A stretch of DNA of 27,469 nt, taken from positions 1 to 27,469 of the forward strand of contig DATCIS010000009.1 in the NCBI GenBank assembly GCA_036507655.1. Direction: 5' to 3'. Within the stretch, counting starts at the first letter, position 1. Each line of letters starts with the position of its first letter. A program made the translations under genes and the position numbers. A model generated the notes under the pieces. That model saw only the letters and a list, made by a program, of their open reading frames with translations, did no database searches and was not told where the DNA came from. Below are positions 20,701 to 26,999 of the stretch, piece after piece. The DNA is from 2-01-FULL-49-22 sp036507655 (GTDB taxonomy: Bacteria; Patescibacteriota; Saccharimonadia; Saccharimonadales; UBA10212).

Positions 20701-22589
20701 ATGACTCAAGATTGGGCGCGGCAGCACACGACTATCCTTTATCGCACCCGACAATTTTTGAGCACGACCGTACAATCAGAACCAAGGGAGTAGCCTATGC
20801 GGTTGCCGGCTCGCTGTTAGACCACAGCGCAGCCTTGGGAGATGTAGCTCCCAAAACCTACCTAGCGGGCGCTAACACCTACGCCCACTTGTTTGATAAA
20901 GGCGGCCAGCCCATAGCCGTGCTCTGGACAAAAGATCATCAGCCACAATCTGTCAGTCTAAGTTTAAGCCCGTCACAGTTTAGCGTTTATGATTTGATGG
21001 GTAACGTACTTAGCGTAACTAGCTCAACCGTACAGTACGGCCGCCTACCAATTTACATAAAGGGGAATGGCACATCGGTCGCTACAATGAAAACGGCACT
21101 CGAGAGCGGCACTTATAGCTCAAGGTCCGATAGCCAGCCCCCCAACCTCTCAATAACCGAAAGCACGCCAAGGCATAAAAATGAATCCAACCTGTATTTC
21201 CGTTGGATCGCGGTTGACGACAGCTCGTTTCCTAACCTAGGCGAGGTTGCACCAGAGCAGACCCAAGCCGCCGAAGTGCCGAGGCCAGAAGCGATAAGTT
21301 ACCGGTCTCGGTTAGTAGGTTATAACGATTGGTCGAACTGGTCAGGTAGGATTTACACATCTCTGCCAAAACAAGCATCTGGAACTTATACATTCGAAGT
21401 ACAGGCTAAAGACGAAGCAGGTAATATTTCGGAGACTGCCAGCAGAAGCATAAACTTCGACCCGACGCCACCACCGCCACCTCCAGCCGATACCACACCA
21501 CCAAGTGTCAGCCTGACTTCGCCGGCGGCTAACGAGACGGTAAGCGGTACGGTCAATGTGACAGCTGACGCTACTGACAATGTTGGTGTAACTAAGGTTG
21601 AGTTTTTCGTTGATGGCAGCCTGTCTAACAGCGACACCACCTCACCTTACGGCTTCTCCTGGGATACCACCACGCTGCCAAACGGCAGCCACTCTCTGAT
21701 TGCCAAGGCCTATGACGCCGCTAGCAACAATGTCTCAACCGGCAGCCTATCAGTAAATGTTATTAATGGCGATACCACGCCGCCGTCTACTCCGACTGCT
21801 CTGTCAGCCACAGCTGCGACCTACAACCGGGTTAACCTGTCTTGGACAACCTCCACCGACAACATTGGCATCAGCGGTTATTACATTGTTCGAAATGGCG
21901 TAACCATTGCCCTGAGCACCGGCACAGCCACTACCTACAGCGACAGCACCGTTGCAGCCTCCACCAGCTACAGCTACCAAGTGATGGCCACCGACGCGGT
22001 CGGTAATACATCAGGTTTATCCAATGCTGCCTTAGTTACCACGCCGCAAGCACCCGACACCAGCCCACCAACAGCGCCATCTGACCTGACGGCTACGGCA
22101 GTCAGCTCATCGCAAATCAACCTGTCTTGGACAACCTCCACCGACAACATTGGCATCACTGGCTACGACATCTACCGCAACGGAGCCAAGATTGCTACTG
22201 TCACTACCACAACCTTTGGCAACGCTGGACTAAGCCCATCTACTTCCTACTCCTACTACGTGATAGCCAAAGATGCCGCTGGTAATCAGAGCGCCCAAAG
22301 TAACACCGCTTCTGCTACCACCTCAGCTCCAGTTACCACTGGCATACTAACAGGAGTGGTTAGCAGTTCCGCCGGCGGTGCCATAGCTTATGGCAAAGTA
22401 TCTACCATAGTTAATGGCTCAAGAGTAACTGTCATAACCACTTCGGCTGGCAGTTACTCGATTGTCAATATGCTACCAGCTACCTATAGCGTCCGTTACT
22501 CCGCCCATCGTCATAAAACAGTTACTAAATCGGCTTCAATCTCTTCCGGCGTTACTACCACCCTAAACGTTACGCTGCAGAAGCGATGA
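17781..22589 (+). CDS. Large secreted multidomain glycoside hydrolase (LamG, CBM, GH-A barrel, Ig/FnIII)
   Basis: The 1602-residue protein has a long basic N-region and a hydrophobic segment (about 24-45) with an AAAAP cleavage-like site, so it is exported or anchored. Domains in order are LamG/concanavalin-like (48-250) and a beta-rich segment (about 255-415). A CBM4/9-like module (428-594, IYDGSFETG...LWIDDVQLEEGS) and a beta linker follow. The clan GH-A barrel (711-1094) has likely acid/base E819 (WEIWNEPN) and nucleophile E913 (PVWNTETGAW). Next come an Ig-like domain and a PPPPPP linker, a second Ig-like domain (1237-1330), two FnIII domains (about 1331-1515) and a carboxypeptidase-regulatory-like domain to the end. 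The barrel most resembles GH39/GH5-type enzymes; the substrate is unknown. It probably acts on host-cell or environmental polysaccharide. Confidence 0.85.
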   Translation: MQNAVQTIIGGRTLPKRPAFSKSVLVAFGAVFAVAGVVLLIRSFAAAAPVGYWQFNEGSGTTAADSSSSGYNGTLLNGPTWVSGKIGSGALNFDGVDDRVEMGDVLDAGTDNLSVSVWVKPTSSAGGRKVIEKAGSANYALEDIGSNNYRFRISDGTNSQAPQFFVNLSDGQWHHVVVVLDRVNNVVAKFYVDGLEEPCSGGCGNNLKSIGDLQSTNSFNVGTDWQGGIDDLRVYRQALNLSDIQALYALGGTPAASITPIVDDHSITMMSRSLDIGGQAGWGFYNGGDAPEGAYLGWLTTNDSLDAVVHLPKMIDPGRYYLFFKGISYDTPLNVSASFGASTSTATVTNDRDENKYWTTRSTLDIFLPTDTITLKIEKTQNFAATQKYLFRGLYLTSDSNETVTRDDIAVDLNYPTQMDESPPTPGNYIYDGSFETGIHASWGFAANKATPIYNSWDATQAHSGTASFKMSLDTSSNFYGSTSGPITSLYRLKPNKRYTVSAWVKTSGETTAVSIGLYNPFIPPSGYGYQPRHAFANSVTANGNWQRVTATGYALKYPTSDYRIYINANSVSNANLWIDDVQLEEGSLTDFASASPLEAGLQSSMTSHLYYEDEPLNADLRVRNHSASSSNGVLNYEIYDFMNRLVKNGTVNVSAAAQSTTNVPFSLFTGKSGAFRLVYWINDQSDRLAQEFVYSIIPRPSSGSAEASYIGIHPNYLTDQLTVLKKMGINWARVLSPSAFFRWSVVEPVDDQITWYDAEMQRAAAAGIQTMGTIGTNNFWPAWADNGGLPNLDEWQEFVGQITAHYKPWVKYWEIWNEPNSVFSADFYAQMLKRAADAIEANDPDAKIVGMGGTSLSFMNSVIASLQNQYPTWDWRAHLDVLSTHDYPGGTAPEPFKSGIIDQYSVPVWNTETGAWDKGFYLGPESDFLAPGKSLWPNSDAQRYYHGAIGAPQNVIDNFVRTIGSGQTKYFYYDSRLGAAAHDYPLSHPTIFEHDRTIRTKGVAYAVAGSLLDHSAALGDVAPKTYLAGANTYAHLFDKGGQPIAVLWTKDHQPQSVSLSLSPSQFSVYDLMGNVLSVTSSTVQYGRLPIYIKGNGTSVATMKTALESGTYSSRSDSQPPNLSITESTPRHKNESNLYFRWIAVDDSSFPNLGEVAPEQTQAAEVPRPEAISYRSRLVGYNDWSNWSGRIYTSLPKQASGTYTFEVQAKDEAGNISETASRSINFDPTPPPPPPADTTPPSVSLTSPAANETVSGTVNVTADATDNVGVTKVEFFVDGSLSNSDTTSPYGFSWDTTTLPNGSHSLIAKAYDAASNNVSTGSLSVNVINGDTTPPSTPTALSATAATYNRVNLSWTTSTDNIGISGYYIVRNGVTIALSTGTATTYSDSTVAASTSYSYQVMATDAVGNTSGLSNAALVTTPQAPDTSPPTAPSDLTATAVSSSQINLSWTTSTDNIGITGYDIYRNGAKIATVTTTTFGNAGLSPSTSYSYYVIAKDAAGNQSAQSNTASATTSAPVTTGILTGVVSSSAGGAIAYGKVSTIVNGSRVTVITTSAGSYSIVNMLPATYSVRYSAHRHKTVTKSASISSGVTTTLNVTLQKR
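21834..21873 (+). repeat. 40-bp direct repeat within the first FnIII domain
   Basis: These 40 nt are identical to 22119-22158, 285 bp downstream at the equivalent position of the second FnIII domain (encoding NLSWTTSTDNIGI). The surrounding domain sequence differs, so this points to recent duplication or gene conversion between the two domains. Confidence 0.85.
22119..22158 (+). repeat. 40-bp direct repeat within the second FnIII domain
   Basis: Second copy of the 40-nt sequence at 21834-21873; identity stops a few nt beyond the repeat. Confidence 0.85.
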
Positions 22590-22598
22590 GACAACCAA

Positions 22599-22627
22599 TT
22601 GACAAAGGTCGGCCTAAAAACTAAAAA
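22599..22627 (+). promoter_or_regulatory. Promoter of the cupredoxin gene
   Basis: A consensus TTGACA (22599-22604), a 17-nt spacer and TAAAAA (22622-22627), beginning 10 nt after the glycosidase stop. The position supports the GTG start at 22641 over the upstream in-frame TTG, which is the TTG of the -35 itself. Confidence 0.55.
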
Positions 22628-22640
22628 GAAAGGACGTAAA

Positions 22641-23144
22641 GTGAACCCCGATACACCTCTACCAACACCACCTACGCCGCCACAGCAACCCCAAGTGCAA
22701 ATGTCGTCTTCTTGGAAAGACCGCCTAAAGTCGCTCAACCAAATGCACTGGCTGTTAATCCTGGTAGCCGCAGTTATGGCAATATTGGTGTTAACCCTAG
22801 CCGTATCAAAATTGAATCGTCAAGAGATAGCACCGACACCGTCTTCAACGCCGGCTGCGGCTCTACCGGCTCAAGTATCGATCACAAAAGCCGGATTTGC
22901 CCCCGCAACAATCAGCATAAAAGCTGGTACCCAAGTTACCTGGACCAACAGTGACGACCAACCTCATCAGGTAGCAGCCGATCCGCACCCAAAAAACGAC
23001 TCTATACCAGGCCTTGACTCAGATACAACACTGCTAGCCGGTGACTCTTTTTCTTTCACCTTTGAAAAGCCAGACACCTACACCTACCATGACCACCTAA
23101 ACCCCCTGAATGCAACTTGGCAGGGAACGGTTATTGTAGAGTAG
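22641..23144 (+). CDS. Membrane-anchored cupredoxin-like protein without the ligand cysteine
   Basis: With the GTG start at 22641 (AAAGGA 6 nt upstream) the protein has 167 residues. A Pro-rich cytoplasmic N-terminus and one membrane segment (about 36-55) lead to a Pro/Ala linker and then a plastocyanin-like beta sandwich (about 76-167): VSITKAGFAPATISIKAG, TWTNSDDQPHQV, FTFEKPDTYTYHDHLNPL, GTVIVE. The domain faces outside. Type I copper proteins use His, Cys, His and Met. Here H109 is kept, but the Cys position is D151 in YHDH and no Met follows. H150 and H152 may bind metal instead. Related Cys-free cupredoxin domains exist in CPR genomes, as far as I recall. Electron transfer is therefore doubtful and metal binding is unproven. 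Confidence 0.8.
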   Translation: MNPDTPLPTPPTPPQQPQVQMSSSWKDRLKSLNQMHWLLILVAAVMAILVLTLAVSKLNRQEIAPTPSSTPAAALPAQVSITKAGFAPATISIKAGTQVTWTNSDDQPHQVAADPHPKNDSIPGLDSDTTLLAGDSFSFTFEKPDTYTYHDHLNPLNATWQGTVIVE

Positions 23145-23149
23145 CCTTT

Positions 23150-23168
23150 GGTCTATAAGCTCTAGACC
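23150..23168. repeat. Short perfect hairpin between the cupredoxin and thioredoxin-fold genes
   Basis: GGTCTA and TAGACC form a 6-bp stem with a 7-nt loop, 5 nt after the cupredoxin stop. No T-tract follows, so it is at best a weak terminator or an RNA 3' end. Confidence 0.35.
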
Positions 23169-23183
23169 CCTAAATCTAAAAGC

Positions 23184-23189
23184 TATACA
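23184..23189 (+). promoter_or_regulatory. Putative -10 of the thioredoxin-fold gene
   Basis: TATACA lies 8 nt before the ATG at 23198 with no Shine-Dalgarno between; the -35 is poor. This predicts a leaderless transcript. Confidence 0.35.
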
Positions 23190-23197
23190 CTAGGCTT

Positions 23198-23506
23198 ATG
23201 AGAGCAGTAGTGTTGTATCACCCTAGGAGCGAACACGCCGGCATAGTCGAAGACTATGTGCATGACTTCGAACGCTTCAAAGGCAAGCAGCTGGAAAAAC
23301 TCAGCTTAGAGACGGTTGAGGGCGCTGAATTGGCCAAACTTTATGATGCTGTGCGCTACCCTGCCATCTTGATTATTGGCCCGGACGGAATTCTGCAAAA
23401 AATGTGGCAGGCGCCGACGATGCCGCTGATGGACGAAGTCGATGCCTATCTGCCTAGTTTTGCGCGGGACTTGACCAGAGCCCGGTTGTTATCGGCTGGC
23501 CGCTAG
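23198..23506 (+). CDS. Small thioredoxin-fold protein without cysteines
   Basis: The 102-residue cytoplasmic protein has a glutaredoxin/thioredoxin-like outline. It shows a first beta strand (AVVLYHPRSEHAGIVEDYVHDF), a second strand and helix (LEKLSLETVEGAELAKLYDAV), the cis-proline element RYPAILIIGPDG (P55), and a last strand and helix (LQKMWQAPTMPLMDEVDAYL). It contains no cysteine, so the CxxC active site is replaced by HPRS and no thiol chemistry is possible. Similar small proteins are, as far as I recall, common in Saccharibacteria. Function is unknown; a structural or protein-binding role is likely. It ends 26 nt before ileS, whose -10 lies just after its stop. Confidence 0.7.
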   Translation: MRAVVLYHPRSEHAGIVEDYVHDFERFKGKQLEKLSLETVEGAELAKLYDAVRYPAILIIGPDGILQKMWQAPTMPLMDEVDAYLPSFARDLTRARLLSAGR

Positions 23507-23516
23507 ACTTTATCTC

Positions 23517-23525
23517 TGTTAAAAT
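23517..23525 (+). promoter_or_regulatory. Extended -10 of ileS (predicted leaderless transcript)
   Basis: TGT-TAAAAT matches the extended -10 pattern and ends 7 nt before the ileS ATG at 23533. The -35 is poor and there is no Shine-Dalgarno. Confidence 0.5.
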
Positions 23526-23532
23526 TTGACTG

Positions 23533-26439
23533 ATGAGTAAGCACAAAAAATCGGCTACCGCATTGGCTGAAGAAAAAATCTTGGCAGCCTGGGAGAAGCA
23601 AAGTGCCTTCCAAAAAAGCCTGCAGCGGCGGGCCGGCGCCCAGTATTTTGCCTTCAACGACGGCCCGCCGTTCGCCAACGGCCTGCCGCACTTCGGGCAC
23701 TCTCTGGTTACGGCCATCAAGGACTCGATGCTGCGTTATAAGACCATGCGCGGCTATCACACGCCCCGTCGCAATGGCTGGGACTGCCACGGCCTGCCGG
23801 TGGAATACGACGTTGAAAAAGCCTTCGGCGTATCCGGTAAAAAGCAGATTATGCAGCTGGGGCTGGAAAAGTTCAACGCCGCTTGCTGCCAGTCAATCTT
23901 CCGCTACAAGGCGGAGTGGGAGGATTTTTTGGCTCGAATCGGCCGCTGGAGCGACTATCAAAATTATTACGCCACCGTTGATACCGACTACACCGAGAGC
24001 GTCTGGTGGGTTCTAAAGCAGATACACCAAAAAGGCCTGCTGTACCGCGGACTCAAATCCACGCCTTATTGCCCGCGTTGCGAAACACCACTTTCCAACT
24101 TCGAGCTCAACGAGGGTTACCGCGACAACGTACCCGATCCATCGGTTTTCGCGCTTTTCCCGCTAAAAAATGACCCCAGCACCAAGCTACTGGCCTGGAC
24201 AACCACTCCTTGGACTCTACCGGCCAACGCCGCTTTGGCAGTCAATCCCCGAGCTGACTACGCTTACGTTAAGCTCGTTTCCGGTGATTCTACGCTAATT
24301 TTGGCTAAAAGCCGCTTATCGGAGCTGGAACTGCGAAAACACGATTACAGCCTCTCTAAAACGGTCAAAGGCAAAGAACTGGTCGGATTGCGATACGAAC
24401 CCCTTTATCGGCTGCCAGAAGGCAAATTCACTGGCCAGCAAACTAAAAATGCCCATCAGGTTTTCGCCGATGCCGCAGTCAGCCTGGAAGACGGGACGGG
24501 CATTTTACACGTCGCCCCGCGCTACGGCGAAACCGATTTGGAGCTCGGGCTTAAAGAGAAACTGCCGCTTATCGAGAGCGTCAACGCCAGCGGCCAGCTG
24601 ATTTTTGGGCCAAAAGAGGCTTTGGGGCTGTTTTTCAAAGAGGCCGATAGGCATATAATCGCCGATTTAACTCGCCACGGCCGGATTTTCGCAGCTGAAA
24701 TGGCTGAGCACACCTATCCGTTCTGCTGGCGCTGCGAGACGCCGCTGATGTATTTTGCAACCACAAGCTGGTTCGTAGAGGTTAGTAAGGTCAGAGACAG
24801 GTTGATCAAGACAGCTGAGGATATCAACTGGGTGCCGGCGCATATTAAAACCGGCCGCTTTGGCAAGTGGTTGGAAGGCGCCCGCGACTGGGCGATTAGC
24901 CGCAACCGCTACTGGGGGGCGCCGTTGCCGATTTGGCAGAATGTCGATGATGAAGATGACTACATCATAGTTGGTTCAATCAAAGAATTAGAAGACTTGG
25001 CCGGCACAACGCTGGCAGCCAAAGAGGGGAACGCGGTAATCGACCTGCACCGGCCGTTTATAGATGAAATCACCATCAAAAAGGCTGGCAAAACATACAA
25101 ACGCGTAGAAGAGGTTCTGGACTGTTGGTTCGAAAGCGGTTCGATGCCGGTTGCCCAGTGGCATTACCCGTTTGAGAATAAAGAGTTATTCGATAAAACG
25201 TTGCCGGCTGATTTCATCACCGAAGGGTTAGATCAAACCAGGCTGTGGTTTTACGTCCAGCATGTGATCGCCACCATTTTATTTGATAAGCCGGCCTTTA
25301 AAAATGTTATCGTCAACGGTATTATTTTGGCGGCCGACGGTCAAAAACTGTCTAAACGGTTACGTAACTATCCACCGACAGAAGATGTTTTTGATGAAGA
25401 GGGTGCCGACGCCTGGCGGCTGTATCTGCTATCAAGCACACAAGCGACCGAAACGGCCGATTATATGCGCTTTGACCGCTCCAGCATGCGCGACCTTAGG
25501 CGCAACGTGCTCGACACGCTGTCTAATAGTTTCCGGTTCTTTAAAACCTATGCAGACGTTGACGGCTGGAAGCCGAAGCAATTAGAGACTCCTACTTCTG
25601 ATAATATTCTCGACCAGTGGATACAGGCGCGGTTGGCTGAAACCGTCAAAGCTTCGACCAAAAGCGCTGATAATTACAAAATCGCCCACGCCATTTTACC
25701 GGTATTTGAACTGATTGACGATTTGTCTAATTGGTATATCCGCCGCTCGCGCCGGCGCTTCTGGAAGAGCGAAAATGATAAAGACAAAAATCAGGCATAC
25801 GCCACCTTACACTATGTTTTAGCGCGGGTTAGCCAACTTTTAGCCCCTTGGGCGCCGTTTATCGCTGATGAGCTTTGGGTCGATCTAACGAAAGGTTTAA
25901 AAGAGCCCAAATCAATACACCTAACAGATTGGCCCAAGCCGGATAGGGCTAGTACTAAAGTGCTAGAAGAGATGAGAAAAGTCAGGGGCTATATTGCCGA
26001 AGGTTTAGCCCAAAGGGCAGCTGCCAACATTAAAGTCAGGCAGCCGCTATCAGCGGTGAGCCTGCCAAAAGTTGATGAATCCTACAGGGATATTATTGCC
26101 GAGGAACTGAACGTTAAAAGAGTACTCTGGTCTAGGGCTAAACCGGTAGACATAGATACCAAAATCACTCCCGAGCTGAGATCCGAGGGTATAATCAGAG
26201 AAGTTATCCGATACGTGCAGAGCGCACGTAAAAAGGCCGGCTTGGCGGTGGACGATAGGATTCATCTGCGCATCGAGAGCAGTTCCAAAGAGGTGAATCA
26301 AGCGGTAGAACGGTTCAAAGACACCGTCTCTAGCGAAACCTTGACCACAGACGAGTTAAAAGGCAAAGGGAGCTACTCCGAAACCGTTGACGTAGAAGGC
26401 CAGAAAGCCGTGATTTCCTTGAAAAGGGCAGGTATGTAG
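23533..26439 (+). CDS. ileS: Isoleucyl-tRNA synthetase (eukaryote-like IleS2 type)
   Basis: The 968-residue class I synthetase charges tRNA-Ile. The HIGH motif is in PPFANGLPHFGH (45-56) and the KMSKS motif is KLSKR (605-609). NGWDCHGLPVEYD marks the Ile/Val/Leu family. The CP1 editing domain includes LAWTTTPWTLPAN and DGTGILHVAP, and cysteine pairs occur in YCPRCETPL and FCWRCETPL. CWFESGSMPVAQWHYPF is typical of the eukaryote-like IleS2 group; the common bacterial IleS1 usually has a VWFDSG-type motif here. There is no C-terminal zinc finger of the IleS1 type. IleS2 enzymes are known for low sensitivity to mupirocin. The gene starts without a Shine-Dalgarno, 7 nt after an extended -10. rplU follows after 40 nt. 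Confidence 0.95.
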   Translation: MSKHKKSATALAEEKILAAWEKQSAFQKSLQRRAGAQYFAFNDGPPFANGLPHFGHSLVTAIKDSMLRYKTMRGYHTPRRNGWDCHGLPVEYDVEKAFGVSGKKQIMQLGLEKFNAACCQSIFRYKAEWEDFLARIGRWSDYQNYYATVDTDYTESVWWVLKQIHQKGLLYRGLKSTPYCPRCETPLSNFELNEGYRDNVPDPSVFALFPLKNDPSTKLLAWTTTPWTLPANAALAVNPRADYAYVKLVSGDSTLILAKSRLSELELRKHDYSLSKTVKGKELVGLRYEPLYRLPEGKFTGQQTKNAHQVFADAAVSLEDGTGILHVAPRYGETDLELGLKEKLPLIESVNASGQLIFGPKEALGLFFKEADRHIIADLTRHGRIFAAEMAEHTYPFCWRCETPLMYFATTSWFVEVSKVRDRLIKTAEDINWVPAHIKTGRFGKWLEGARDWAISRNRYWGAPLPIWQNVDDEDDYIIVGSIKELEDLAGTTLAAKEGNAVIDLHRPFIDEITIKKAGKTYKRVEEVLDCWFESGSMPVAQWHYPFENKELFDKTLPADFITEGLDQTRLWFYVQHVIATILFDKPAFKNVIVNGIILAADGQKLSKRLRNYPPTEDVFDEEGADAWRLYLLSSTQATETADYMRFDRSSMRDLRRNVLDTLSNSFRFFKTYADVDGWKPKQLETPTSDNILDQWIQARLAETVKASTKSADNYKIAHAILPVFELIDDLSNWYIRRSRRRFWKSENDKDKNQAYATLHYVLARVSQLLAPWAPFIADELWVDLTKGLKEPKSIHLTDWPKPDRASTKVLEEMRKVRGYIAEGLAQRAAANIKVRQPLSAVSLPKVDESYRDIIAEELNVKRVLWSRAKPVDIDTKITPELRSEGIIREVIRYVQSARKKAGLAVDDRIHLRIESSSKEVNQAVERFKDTVSSETLTTDELKGKGSYSETVDVEGQKAVISLKRAGM

Positions 26440-26441
26440 GC

Positions 26442-26470
26442 TTTTCAAAGGAGCCCATATCTGTTAAGCT
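26442..26470 (+). promoter_or_regulatory. Promoter of rplU (predicted near-leaderless)
   Basis: TTTTCA (26442-26447), a 17-nt spacer and TAAGCT (26465-26470) with an upstream TGT extension; the ATG follows after 9 nt. The segment CTGTTAA is shared with the ileS promoter. An AAAGGAG at about 26448 is too far from the ATG to serve it. Confidence 0.45.
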
Positions 26471-26479
26471 GGTCGGGTT

Positions 26480-26806
26480 ATGGCAGAGAAGATAGCTAAA
26501 AAAGCCGTTATTTCTACCGGTGGTAAACAGTATTTGGTCGCCGAGGGCGAGGAGCTTGAGGTGGAATTACTCGAACCGGCCAAAAACGCCGTTTTTGAAG
26601 CTCTTATGGTTATCGATGGCGAAAAGACCTCTGTTGGAGCGCCGACTGTCGGTGGTGTTCGAGTAAAAGCTGACATTGTAGAGCAGGTAGTTAAGCAGGA
26701 TAAAGTAACGGCTATCCGTTATAAAGCCAAAAAACGTGTCCACAAGCGGCGCGGCCACCGCCAAAAACTAACCCGCGTCAAGATTAAAAGCATCGCTAGT
26801 AAATAG
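26480..26806 (+). CDS. rplU: 50S ribosomal protein bL21
   Basis: The 108-residue basic protein matches bL21 over its full length. It has the N-terminal AVISTGGKQYLVAEGEELEVELL strand pair, VGAPTVGGVRVKADIVEQ, and the C-terminal signature YKAKKRVHKRRGHRQKLTRVKI, which contacts 23S rRNA. Length is usual for the family (about 103). rpmA (bL27), its usual neighbour, does not follow here: a spacer of 193 nt and a surface-protein gene come next, so rplU is separated from rpmA in this genome. It starts 40 nt after ileS and has a -10-like element close to its ATG, so it may be transcribed both alone and with ileS. Confidence 0.96.
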   Translation: MAEKIAKKAVISTGGKQYLVAEGEELEVELLEPAKNAVFEALMVIDGEKTSVGAPTVGGVRVKADIVEQVVKQDKVTAIRYKAKKRVHKRRGHRQKLTRVKIKSIASK

Positions 26807-26913
26807 TTTTCCACATCTCTAGCCCTATACATTAATTAATAAGATAACAGGGGTGAGAGCTAGTTAATTCCTAGTTCATGAGTCCTAACTCCTATTTTTC
26901 ACAGCTAAACAGT

Positions 26914-26942
26914 TTGACAATTTCACGCTTAAGCTTGAAAAT
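26914..26942 (+). promoter_or_regulatory. Promoter of the terminal surface-protein gene
   Basis: A consensus TTGACA (26914-26919), a 17-nt spacer and GAAAAT (26937-26942). An A-rich leader of about 50 nt follows. The rest of the 193-nt gap (26807-26999) shows only AT-rich sequence and weak inverted repeats. Confidence 0.4.
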
Positions 26943-26999
26943 CTAAGGTACGGCTCTTTCTAACAAAAAGCCAAAACAAAAACCAAAACAAACAAAAAA

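Noticed and set aside
22599..22640. TTG at 22599 as the start of the cupredoxin gene
   Set aside because: This TTG is part of a consensus -35 TTGACA, and GTG at 22641 has AAAGGA at good spacing.
26807..26999. Intrinsic terminator after rplU
   Set aside because: Inverted repeats are short and imperfect and no hairpin is followed by a T-tract.
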